A stretch of 50,000 nt of DNA from Symbiodinium natans (taxonomy: Eukaryota; Sar; Dinophyceae; Suessiales; Symbiodiniaceae), in assembly GCA_905221605.1 (NCBI GenBank), contig CAJNDS010000748.1:1-50000 (forward strand). The letters run 5' to 3'. Below are positions 23,009 through 32,953 of this stretch, piece after piece. A program made the translations under genes and the position numbers. The notes under the pieces were generated by a model that saw only the letters and a list, made by a program, of their open reading frames with translations, was not told the DNA's origin and did no database searches. Positions within the stretch are counted from its first letter, which is position 1; each line of letters begins with the position of its first letter.

Positions 23009-24834
23009 GCGCCATCCCGGAGTGCGTGCTGCCCGACGTGGATGTGCCGACAAGCTTCGATGCTCGCAAAAAGCCGGGGCCTCGGATAGAGCGAAGTTGC
23101 CGGAGCGAAGTTGCCGGAGCGAAGCGGCTGGAGCGAAGTGGTTGGAGCGAAGCGGCTTCGCTCTTTCCGCGAGTTCCAACAGTGGCGGCTTTTCGTTTGT
23201 TTAGCCCCCTTGAGGTGGCCGCGGTGCTTCCCGGCTCCTTACGAGATGGGCAACTGCACGCGCCTGAGTCATGCGTGATCTGGAGATGTGTCCAAAAAGG
23301 GGCACTACGATATTCTCCAAGTGAGCCTGGCAGGTTCAGCAAGCTGGGCCATCGCAGCCACCAGTGTCGTGAGCAAGAGGTGGGGGCCGTTTCGAGGTGT
23401 CCTCTCTGTGTAATTCGGTGTCCCCTGCGGGCTGAGACCGGTCGGGTGCCGCCCCGCCACTCTGCCAGGTTCTGTGTTGCGAGCCCAAAGGACTTTGCTG
23501 GGCCTGCGGCTCACGGGTGTCACGGATGGGCTCCAAGTCACCAAATGGTTACCACATTGGGACAAAGTGGTCAAGTGATTTAGGAGCGTTGCCCTCTTGA
23601 CATGTCTTGCTCAGATTTGGGTCACATGCTGTGTCTGTGCGGAGGTTGAGGCTGTCTGCGCAACAGCTCCTCTCGCCGGCAGCCATGCCTTAATTCTTTG
23701 TCTGTGGTGGAATTCTGCTGCGCATTCGTCTTCGAGGTGCGAGCCACTTAGCAGAGGCTGTGCAGGCGGCGCGCTGGATACCGTGAGGCACCTGGGACGC
23801 AGAAGTCTGCTCTTTATGAAGCTTCGGCCTTCTAGACATTTGAGCCTGCTGAGCTCAAGGTCTGGGGCTACATGAAAAGGGAGGGCTTGGTAACCGAGAC
23901 GTGCCTTCCGTACCAGGCGCCTTGAAAACATGCGGGGCCTGGTCAGATTGGTGTCTCCTCCTTTAGGCTGACGACGCCGTGGCGTGCTCCCTCTGCGAGG
24001 CTGCAGTCTTCTCAGAGCATAGCCGCAGCCAGCGCCGAGCCTTTCGCCCCCGATTCGCCCCGCAAGGAGCGAAAGCGCATCGCATCAGTCTGCAGGGTGA
24101 CCAGCCTTCGTCGCGAGGCTTTGCACTGAGCACCCCCCCGCAGCCATCCCCCTCCCCCTCCACCCCCCAAAAACCCCAATCTACACAGAGATATCGATGT
24201 CGGGCGACTGCCTTGCTGTGCAGATCTGACTGCCTTTTTTGCAGATCTTTCTCAATGGGCCGGTGGCTGTGCCCATCCTGTTGCTGAACGACTTCCTTGT
24301 GTATAGGTGCCTTGACTGTGCTGCCTCCCAAAGAATGCATGTCTGCGTGCTGCGCGTGGCATGATGGCAGAACTCAAGAATGTGTTCAAGTCCTCAGCCT
24401 GGTGGACAGACCTGGAACGATAGCTAGCGGCACGCATTGGTTCGAACAAGTCATCTCTTCACCGAGTCAAACGACCGACATACTAAGCAGAACCAGATCT
24501 ATACAGCACAACAAAGGTTCACAGGGAGGTGTCAGGGCATTGTCAGGCTTCGGAGCGTCTAAGACGCTTCTTACTGCGTGGCCTTTACGACCTGCACTCC
24601 CCGCACACCCCACGATGCGTGGGCCAGACCTGGCCTTTGCTGATGGCCTCGGCTGGCGGTTCCAGGAGAAGTTTTTCGAAAGTTGTCAAGAGGGGTTCTA
24701 AGCCAAAAGGGCTTTACTTGCTTCCAATGGCAAGGACCACCATCTTGCTCCGCACCTTGCATCAGGACCTTGCATCTGTTGAGCTCGGTGCCAGGAATAG
24801 GCTAAAGGTAGGCGGCAGCGCAACTCACGCAATG
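23009..24834 (+). CDS. Cathepsin B-like papain-family protein, catalytic Cys replaced by Ser (putative pseudoprotease), partial
   Basis: Exons in consistent phase: 23009-23072, 23215-23255, 23334-23379, 23469-23516, 23651-23674, 23737-23782, 23860-23916 and 23967-23999 (about 119 codons). Two more exons are 24245-24306 and, tentatively, 24808-24834. The order of motifs is that of cathepsin B: VPTSFDARKKWPRC (mature N terminus), EMGNCSASWAIAATSVVSKR (active-site helix), LSAQQLLSC, GCAGGALDT, VWGYMKREGLVTETCLPYQ, then GPVAV...NDFLVYR. Papain enzymes read DQGxCGSCWA at the active site. Here the Gln of the oxyanion hole is Met and the nucleophile before Trp is Ser. The tentative last exon reads VGGSATHAM and could carry the catalytic His. 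I found no NSWG exon before the satellite begins at 25,455, nor the propeptide and signal exons. Donors are GT or GC; resolved acceptors are AG|G except one (AG|A). Family assignment is firm; loss of peptidase activity is inference. Confidence 0.8.
23088..23168. repeat. Short tandem ggagcgaag repeats within a cathepsin-like gene intron
   Basis: Five imperfect copies of a 12-13 bp ggagcgaagttgcc/ggagcgaagcggct unit lie within the predicted first intron of the cathepsin-like gene. Confidence 0.7.
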
Positions 24835-25454
24835 GCTCACCTTTGATGCTCCTGCACCCGGATGCTCGGATAGCTCGGAGCCCGCGTATGTTTCGTAGCC
24901 CGCCTTGGCTCAGCTTGGCGACCCAGCTTGCACCCGGCCGAAGGCACGAGCTCGAAGCTTGCTCACACCTCTATACAACTTTCTAAAATTTTATAAAACT
25001 CTGAGCACTTGCAAGTGGATGCTGATGTGAGGTGGGAATCGGCATCCGGGTGGCCATGGCGCAGCCAGGGCCACGTTTCACCCTCCCTTTCGTCACTCGT
25101 CAGCCTCTCTACTTCCTCACCCTCTTCTCGCGTCTGCGTCCGAGGCCCAAGACGAGCAGTGCAGCTCGTCGGCTGGTGATGGCGCCTCCATGCAGGAAGA
25201 TAATGGAAGATGTATTCATGAGATGCCTGGTGCTTCTTGGTCTCCCCTCCAGGATCTGCCGTTTTAAGATCGTCAAAATGCTGTCTTCTGTCCCAAAGCA
25301 GCCAATCCCAGAGTGCAGAAGGATGGCCGCTGCACGGTCCTCCCCAAAAGAAGGCAATACTCGGGAGCCTCCTGGGCTCGGAGCCGGGAGTCTCTGAAGT
25401 TGCTTTGTTTCATTCATTTTTGTTTGTGGTGGGGGGGGATGGGGGGCGGGGAAA
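24835..25454. other. Region between the cathepsin-like gene and the satellite
   Basis: About 600 bp without a recognisable motif. If the cathepsin-like gene is complete, its missing C-terminal exons should lie here, but no NSWG or GWG-coding segment is visible on the plus strand. A G-tract (about 25,429-25,452) sits at the border with the satellite array. Confidence 0.4.
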
Positions 25455-28400
25455 GGCCCCAAGATGCACACAAGATAGGAAACCTCGAAGAGGAAAGGCA
25501 ATTCAATCTGCTTGCTCTGCGAAAGGCCCCAAGGTGTACGCAAGATGGGAAACCTCGAAGAGACAAGGCGTTCGAATTTGCTTGCCGAGTTTGCTTGCTC
25601 TGCAAAAGGCCCCAAGATGCGCACAGGATAGGAAACCTCGAAGAGGAAAGACGTTTGAATTTGCTTGCTCTGTGAAAGGCCCCAAGATGCACACAAGATA
25701 GGAAACCTCGAAGAGGAAAGGCAATTCAATCTGCTTGCTCTGCGAAAGGCCCCAAGATGTACGCAAGATGGGAAACCTCGAAGAGACAAGGCGTTCGAAT
25801 TTGCTTGCTGAGTTTGCTTGCTCTGCAAAAGGCCCCAAGATGCGCACAGGATAGGAAACCTCGAAGAGGAAAGACGTTTGAATTTGCTTGCTCTGTGAAA
25901 GGCCCCAAGATGCACACAAGATAGGAAACCTCGAAGAGGAAAGGCAATTCAATCTGCTTGCTCTGCGAAAGGCCCCAAGATGTACGCAAGATGGGAAACC
26001 TCGAAGAGACAAGGCGTTCGAATTTGCTTGCTGAGTTTGCTTGCTCTGCAAAAGGCCCCAAGATGCGCACAGGATAGGAAACCTCGAAGAGGAAAGACGA
26101 TTGAATTTGCTTGCTCTGTGAAAGGCCCCAAGATGCACACAAGATAGGAAACCTCGAAGAGGAAAGGCAATTCAATCTGCTTGCTCTGCGAAAGGCCCCA
26201 AGGTGTACGCAAGATGGGAAACCTCGAAGAGACAAGGCGTTCGAATTTGCTTGCTGAGTTTGCTTGCTCTGCAAAAGGCCCCAAGATGCGCACAGGATAG
26301 GAAACCTCGAAGAGGAAAGACGTTTGAATTTGCTTGCGCTGTGAAAGGCCCCAAGATGCACACAAGATAGGAAACCTCGAAGAGGAAAGGCAATTCAATC
26401 TGCTTGCTCTGCGAAAGGCCCCAAGATGTACGCAAGATGGGAAACCTCGAAGAGACAAGGCGTTCGAATTTGCTTGCTGAGTTTGCTTGCTCTGCAAAAG
26501 GCCCCAAGATGCGCACAGGATAGGAAACCTCGAAGAGGAAAGACGTTTGAATTTGCTTGCTCTGTGAAAGGCCCCAAGATGCACACAAGATAGGAAACCT
26601 CGAAGAGGAAAGGCAATTCAATCTGCTTGCTCTGCGAAAGGCCCCAAGATGTACGCAAGATGGGAAACCTCGAAGAGACAAGGCGTTCGAATTTGCTTGC
26701 TGAGTTTGCTTGCTCTGCAAAAGGCCCCAAGATGCGCACAGGATAGGAAACCTCGAAGAGGAAAGACGTTTGAATTTGCTTGCTCTGTGAAAGGCCCCAA
26801 GATGCACACAAGATAGGAAACCTCGAAGAGGAAAGGCAATTCAATCTGCTTGCTCTGCGAAAGGCCCCAAGATGTACGCAAGATGGGAAACCTCGAAGAG
26901 ACAAGGCGTTCGAATTTGCTTGCTGAGTTTGCTTGCTCTGCAAAAGGCCCCAAGATGCGCACAGGATAGGAAACCTCGAAGAGGAAAGACGTTTGAATTT
27001 GCTTGCTCTGTGAAAGGCCCCAAGATGCACACAAGATAGGAAACCTCGAAGAGGAAAGGCAATTCAATCTGCTTGCTCTGCGAAAGGCCCCAAGATGTAC
27101 GCAAGATGGGAAACCTCGAAGAGACAAGGCGTTCGAATTTGCTTGCTGAGTTTGCTTGCTCTGCAAAAGGCCCCAAGATGCGCACAGGATAGGAAACCTC
27201 GAAGAGGAAAGACGTTTGACTTTGCTTGCTCTGTTGAAAGGCCCCAGATGAACAAGAAGGAAACTCGAAGAGGAAAGGCAAGGTCATAATCCGGCTTGCT
27301 CTGCGAAGGCACTAGATGTTACGCAAGAGGGAAACCTCGAAGAGACAGGCGTTCGAATTGCTTGCTGAGTTTGCTTGCTCTTGCACAAAGCCCCAAGATT
27401 GCGACAGGTAGGAAACCCCGAAGAGGAAAGACGTTGAATTGCGTGCTCTGTGAAAGGCGCCCAAGGTGCACACAAGATAGGAAACCTCGAAGAGGAAAGG
27501 GCATTCAATCTGCTTGCTTGCGAAAAGGCCACAAGGTTTTTTGTTTGTGACGAAAGATGGGAAACCTCGAAGAGACAGGGTTCGAATTGCTTGCTGAGTT
27601 TGCTTGCTCTGCAAAAGGCCCCCAAGATGCGCACAGGATAGGGAACCTCGAAGAGGAAAGACGTTTGAATTTGCTTGCTCTGTGAAAGGCCCCAAGATGC
27701 ACACAAGATAGGAAACCTCGAAGAGGAAAGGCAATTCAATCTGCTTGCTCTGCGAAAGGCCCCAAGGTGTACGCAAGATGGGAAACCTCGAAGAGACAAG
27801 GCGTTCGAATTTGCTTGCTGAGTTTGCTTGCTCTGCAAAAGGCCCCAAGATGCGCACAGGATAGGAAACCTCGAAGAGGAAAGACGTTTGATTTGCTTGC
27901 TCTGTGAAAGGCCCCAAGATGCACACAAGATAGGAAACCTCGAAGAGGAAAGGCAATTCAATCTGCTTGCTCTGCGAAAGGCCCCAAGGTGTACGCAAGA
28001 TGGGAAACCTCGAAGAGACAAGGCGTTCGAATTTGCTTGCTGAGTTTGCTTGCTCTGCAAAAGGCCCCAAGATGCGCACAGGATAGGAAACCTCGAAGAG
28101 GAAAGACGTTTGAATTTGCTTGCGCTGTGAAAGGCCCCAAGATGCACACAAGATAGGAAACCTCGAAGAGGAAAGGCAATTCAATCTGCTTGCTCTGCGA
28201 AAGGCCCCAAGATGTACGCAAGATGGGAAACCTCGAAGAGACAAGGCGTTCGAATTTGCTTGCTGAGTTTGCTTGCTCTGCAAAAGGCCCCAAGATGCGC
28301 ACAGGATAGGAAACCTCGAAGAGGAAAGACGTTTGAATTTGCTTGCTCTGTGAAAGGCCCCAAGATGCACACAAGATAGGAAACCTCGAAGAGGAAAGGC

Positions 28401-31400
28401 AATTCAATCTGCTTGCTCTGCGAAAGGCCCCAAGATGTACGCAAGATGGGAAACCTCGAAGAGACAAGGCGTTCGAATTTGCTTGCTGAGTTTGCTTGCT
28501 CTGCAAAAGGCCCCAAGATGTGCACAGGATAGGAAACCTCGAAGAGGAAAGACGTTTGAATTTGCTTGCTCTGTGAAAGGCCCCAAGATGCACACAAGAT
28601 CGGAAACCTCGAAGAGGAAAGGCAATTCAATCTGCTTGCTCTGCGAAAGGCCCCAAGATGTACGCAAGATGGGAAACCTCGAAGAGACAAGGCGTTCGAA
28701 TTTGCTTGCTGAATTTGCTTGCTCTGCAAAAGGCCCCAAGATGCGCACAGGATAGGAAACCTCGAAGAGGAAAGACGGTTGAATTTGCTTGCTCTGTGAA
28801 AGGCCCCAAGATGCACACAAGATAGGAAACCTCGAAGAGGAAAGGCAATTCAATCTGCTTGCTCTGCGAAAGGCCCCAAGGTGTACGCAAGATGGGAAAC
28901 CTCGAAGAGACAAGGCGTTCGAATTTGCTTGCCGAGTTTGCTTGCTCTGCAAAAGGCCCCAAGATGCGCACAGGATAGGAAACCTCGAAGAGGAAAGACG
29001 TTTGAATTTGCTTGCTCTGTGAAAGGCCCCAAGATGCACACAAGATAGGAAACCTCGAAGAGGAAAGGCAATTCAATCTGCTTGCTCTGCGAAAGGCCCC
29101 AAGATGTACGCAAGATGGGAAACCTCGAAGAGACAAGGCGCTCGAATTTGCTTGCTGAGTTTGCTTGCTCTGCAAAAGGCCCCAAGATGCGCACAATATA
29201 GGAAAACCTCTAAGAGGAAAGATACGTTTGAATTTGTTTGCTTGCTCTGTGAGGCCCCAGCTGCACACAAGATAGGAAACCTTCGAAGAGGAAAAGGCAA
29301 TTCAATCTGCTTTGCTCTGCGAAAGCCCAAGATGTACGCAAGATGGGAAACCTCGAAGAGACAAGTGCGTTCGCATTTGCTTGCTGAGTTTGCTGCTCTG
29401 CAAAAGGCCCCAAGATGCGCACAGATGAACCCTCGAATATGAAAGACGTTTTTGAATTTGCTTCTCTGTGAAAGGCCCCCAATGCACACAAGATAGGAAA
29501 CCCGAAGAGGAAAGGCAATTTCATTTGCTTGCTCTGCGAAAAGGCCCCAGATGTACGCAAGATGGAACCTCGAAAAGACAAGGCGTTCGCATTTGCTTGA
29601 CCCTGAAGGTGTGCTTGCTCTGCAAAAGGGCCCCAAGATGCCGCACCAAGGATAGGAACCCTCGAAGAGGAAAGACGTTTGAATTTGCTTGCTCTGTGAA
29701 AGGCCCGAAGAGGAAAGGCAATTCAATCTGCTTGCTCTGCGAAAGGCCCCAAGATGTACGCAAGATGGGAAACCTCGAAGAGACAAGGCGTTCGAATTTG
29801 CTTGCTGAGTTTGCTTGCTCTGCAAAAGGCCCCAAGATGCGCACAGGATAGGAAACCTCGAAGAGGAAAGACGTTTGAATTTGCTTGCTTTGTGAAAGGC
29901 CCCAAGATGCACACAAGATAGCAAACCTCGAAGAGGAAAGGCAATTCAATCTGCTTGCTCTGCGAAAGGCCCCAAGATGTACGCAAGATGGGAAACCTCG
30001 AAGAGACAAGGTGTTCGAATTTGCTTGCTGAGTTTGCTTGCTCTGCAAAAGGCCCCAAGATGCGCACAGGATAGGAAACCTCGAAGAGGAAAGACGTTTG
30101 AATTTGCTTGCTCTGTGAAAGGCCCCAAGATGCACACAAGATAGGAAACCTCGAAGAGGAAAGGCAATTCAATCTGCTTGCTCTGCGAAAGGCCCCAAGA
30201 TGTACGCAAGATGGGAAACCTCGAAGAGACAAGGCGTTCGAATTTGCTTGCTGAGTTTGCTTGCTCTGCAAAAGGCCCCAAGATGCGCACAGGATAGGAA
30301 ACCTCGAAGAGGAAAGACGTTTGAATTTGCTTGCTCTGTGAAAGGCCCCAAGATGCACACAAGATAGGAAACCTCGAAGAGGAAAGGCAATTCAATTTGC
30401 TTGCTCTGCGAAAGGCCCCAAGATGTACGCAAGATGGGAAACCTCGAAAAGACAAGGCGTTCGAATTTGCTTGCTGAGTTTGCTTGCTCTGCAAAAGGCC
30501 CCAAGATGCGCACAGGATAGGAAACCTCGAAGAGGAAAGACGTTTGAATTTGCTTGCTCTGTGAAAGGCCCGAAGAGGAAAGGCAATTCAATCTGCTTGC
30601 TCTGCGAAAGGCCCCAAGATGTACGCAAGATGGGAAACCTCGAAGAGACAAGGCGTTCGAATTTGCTTGCTGAGTTTGCTTGCTCTGCAAAAGGCCCCAA
30701 GATGCGCACAGGATAGGAAACCTCGAAGAGGAAAGACGTTTGAATTTGCTTGCTTTGTGAAAGGCCCCAAGATGCACACAAGATAGCAAACCTCGAAGAG
30801 GAAAGGCAATTCAATCTGCTTGCTCTGCGAAAGGCCCCAAGGTGTACGCAAGATGGGAAACCTCGAAGAGACAAGGTGTTCGAATTTGCTTGCTGAGTTT
30901 GCTTGCTCTGCAAAAGGCCCCAAGATGCGCACAGGATAGGAAACCTCGAAGAGGAAAGACGTTTGAATTTGCTTGCTCTGTGAAAGGCCCCAAGATGCAC
31001 ACAAGATAGGAAACCTCGAAGAGGAAAGGCAATTCAATCTGCTTGCTCTGCGAAAGGCCCCAAGATGTACGCAAGATGGGAAACCTCGAAGAGACAAGGC
31101 GTTCGAATTTGCTTGCTGAGTTTGCTTGCTCTGCAAAAGGCCCCAAGATGCGCACAGGATAGGAAACCTCGAAGAGGAAAGACGTTTGAATTTGCTTGCT
31201 CTGTGAAAGGCCCCAAGATGCACACAAGATAGGAAACCTCGAAGAGGAAAGGCAATTCAATCTGCTTGCTCTGCGAAAGGCCCCAAGGTGTACGCAAGAT
31301 GGGGAAACCTCGAAGAGACAAGGCGTTCGAATTTGCTTGCTGAGTTTGCTTGCTTTGCAAAAGGCCCCAAGATGCGCACAGGATAGGAAACCTCGAAGAG

Positions 31401-31530
31401 GAAAGACGTTTGAATTTGCTTGCTCTGTGAAAGGCCCCAAGATGCACACAAGATAGGAAACCTCGAAGAGGAAAGGCAATTCAATCTGCTTGCTCTGCGA
31501 AAGGCCCCAAGATGTACGCAAGATGGGAAA
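25455..31530. repeat. Satellite array, 223-bp higher-order repeat of three monomers (left arm)
   Basis: About 27 head-to-tail copies of a 223-bp unit are present. Each unit has three related monomers. Monomer A is 70 bp (aagatgcacacaagatagg...ctctgcgaaaggcccc). Monomer B is 83 bp (aagatgtacgcaagatggg..., with 13 extra bp from a repeated gagtttgcttgc block). Monomer C is 70 bp (aagatgcgcacaggatagg...ctctgtgaaaggcccc). All share ggaaacctcgaagag and ttgcttgctctg. Copies are nearly identical except in two indel-rich patches (about 27,230-27,640 and 29,190-29,710). The minus strand shows overlapping frames of 211 codons only because 223 is 3n+1 and stops are rare; they are not genes. Confidence 0.95.
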
Positions 31531-31714
31531 TGTTAAACCTGCGCTTTTGCTTCCCTTGGCAATGACTCACGCATGTCCTTCTCCCGCGGCCATTGCGGCT
31601 GACATCACTGCCCAGTCGGGCCCACTTGAGCGATTCTTTCATGGAAAACCAGCCTTACGCTTCCTTGCTCTGCAGCCACGCGGTGTTTCTGCACTGAGCG
31701 AGTGGTTTGCTAAG
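31531..31714 (+). repeat. 5' LTR of the copia element
   Basis: 184 bp starting TGTTAAACCTGCG and ending GGTTTGCTAAG, matching 39,965-40,148 base for base as I read it. It begins with the usual TG but lacks the usual terminal CA, so the exact right border may be off by a base or two. A promoter is expected in it, but no TATA-like box is obvious, as is common in dinoflagellates. Confidence 0.9.
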
Positions 31715-31715
31715 T

Positions 31716-31731
31716 TGGCACCGGAGCCTGT
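31716..31731 (+). other. Probable primer-binding site of the copia element
   Basis: TGGCACCGGAGCC directly follows the 5' LTR. The leading TGG would pair with the CCA end of a tRNA. The sequence does not match the initiator-Met site common in Ty1/copia elements, so the priming tRNA is unidentified. Confidence 0.5.
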
Positions 31732-31744
31732 TTGATACCTCGCG

Positions 31745-32953
31745 ATGCCCCGAGTGCCCGAGATGTTCCACATGGCGGGCGAGTCTGACCGACCCGAGAC
31801 CGCTGATGAAGAGGACTGGGATGGCACCGAGTCAGCATCGCAGAGGTCTAGCGCGATCCAAGGGCACACAGCTAGCACTGCGGAATACTCTGCAGCTACC
31901 CCTGCGGCGGGTGTTTTCGCAGCTGCTTGGCGCTGCACCACTTGTGACAGCCCTGACCTTCACAGGAACTCTTCCGGTGATTGGGTGTGCTCAGGATGTG
32001 GCGGACTGGACTACTATCGGGTGAATGAGCAGACATGGAGGCGCACCGGGCATGGAACGTGGATGTACTTCCCTGAGGGACAGGAACCACCTCCTCCCTG
32101 GCTTCGCGCCCCCACGCCCGTAGCTCCAGAACGAACTCCTGGACCGCCTTCCTCAGCGCCCCCGACTTCGGAGACGGCGCCCAGCAGCAGCAGTGGAGCA
32201 GCTCGCCGTAGGCGACGCCGACGGCATGGAGGCCGACCTGACCCAGATGGCGGAGAGTGGCGAGAGCAGGCGGAGTCCGAGACACCGACCCACGACACCA
32301 TGGTGACGGTGAGCTCGCGACATCAGCGCCTACAACCCGACCCTCGACTACCTGGACTCGGCCCCGCTGCCCCTGCGCTTCTTGGCCACCTTGATCGAGC
32401 CCCTGGAGGCCTCGAAGAATACGATCAAGGACTACTTGGAGAGCATCCTGCCATTTTGGACACAGCAGGCAGACGGACAAAGGTGTCTTCTTCCTCTCCG
32501 CCGTCGTGGACGAGCCGCATGGGGCCCGAGCGTGGCGTCAGGTGGCGCGGCGGCACGGCGCCACTGCCGCCGAAGTGGTCCTATGACAAAGAGGACCTCA
32601 GAGCCTTTGCAAAGTACGAGAGGAAAGTCCGACTTTGGGAGATACAGGTCGAGCCCTTCATGTCAAAGCGCGAAGCTGCGAACACGCGCCGCTGGACAGG
32701 ATCAACTCCCCCCAAGGGATCAACTACATCTTGGAGCAGCTTCGCGGACCGATGTCCCAGCGCCTGGTTTACCAAAAGCGCCGCTTCCTCTCCGACTACG
32801 AGAACATCAACCGCTACCCCAACGAGCACCTGCGAGCCTTCACCAATCGGTACCGCAGGGTTGAGCGCAACCTCGAAGCAGTCGACATCAATGTCACAGC
32901 AATGTACGACAGCGAGGCTCGGGGCAGCCGCCTCCTGGACCGTTCCCGCCTGA
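31745..32953 (+). CDS. Copia gag-like N-terminal frame with zinc ribbon
   Basis: A 402-codon frame begins 31 bp after the 5' LTR. Residues about 60-90 contain WRCTTCDSPDLH...WVCSGCGG, a CxxC...CxxC zinc-ribbon-like pattern not typical of copia Gag. Pro/Ser-rich and Arg-rich sequence follows. Near 32,590-32,680 it reads KWSYDKEDLRAFAKYERKV, which looks like the start of the copia Gag core. That core continues in a different frame (32,635 ORF, LDRINSPQGINYILEQL). The junction near 32,680-32,700 therefore needs a -1 frameshift or reflects a deletion. A further protein-like stretch lies in the third frame at about 32,320-32,467 (LDYLDSAPLPLRFLATLIEP). The true N-terminal gag is thus either frameshifted several times or degraded. 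Confidence 0.6.
   Translation: MPRVPEMFHMAGESDRPETADEEDWDGTESASQRSSAIQGHTASTAEYSAATPAAGVFAAAWRCTTCDSPDLHRNSSGDWVCSGCGGLDYYRVNEQTWRRTGHGTWMYFPEGQEPPPPWLRAPTPVAPERTPGPPSSAPPTSETAPSSSSGAARRRRRRRHGGRPDPDGGEWREQAESETPTHDTMVTVSSRHQRLQPDPRLPGLGPAAPALLGHLDRAPGGLEEYDQGLLGEHPAILDTAGRRTKVSSSSPPSWTSRMGPERGVRWRGGTAPLPPKWSYDKEDLRAFAKYERKVRLWEIQVEPFMSKREAANTRRWTGSTPPKGSTTSWSSFADRCPSAWFTKSAASSPTTRTSTATPTSTCEPSPIGTAGLSATSKQSTSMSQQCTTARLGAAASWTVPA

Noticed and set aside
25503-31521. Series of 211-codon (and longer) minus-strand open frames repeating HLGAFHRASKFKRLSSSRF
   Set aside because: They recur every 223 bp in overlapping frames of the satellite. The unit length is 3n+1 with few stops, so open frames are an automatic by-product of the repeat.
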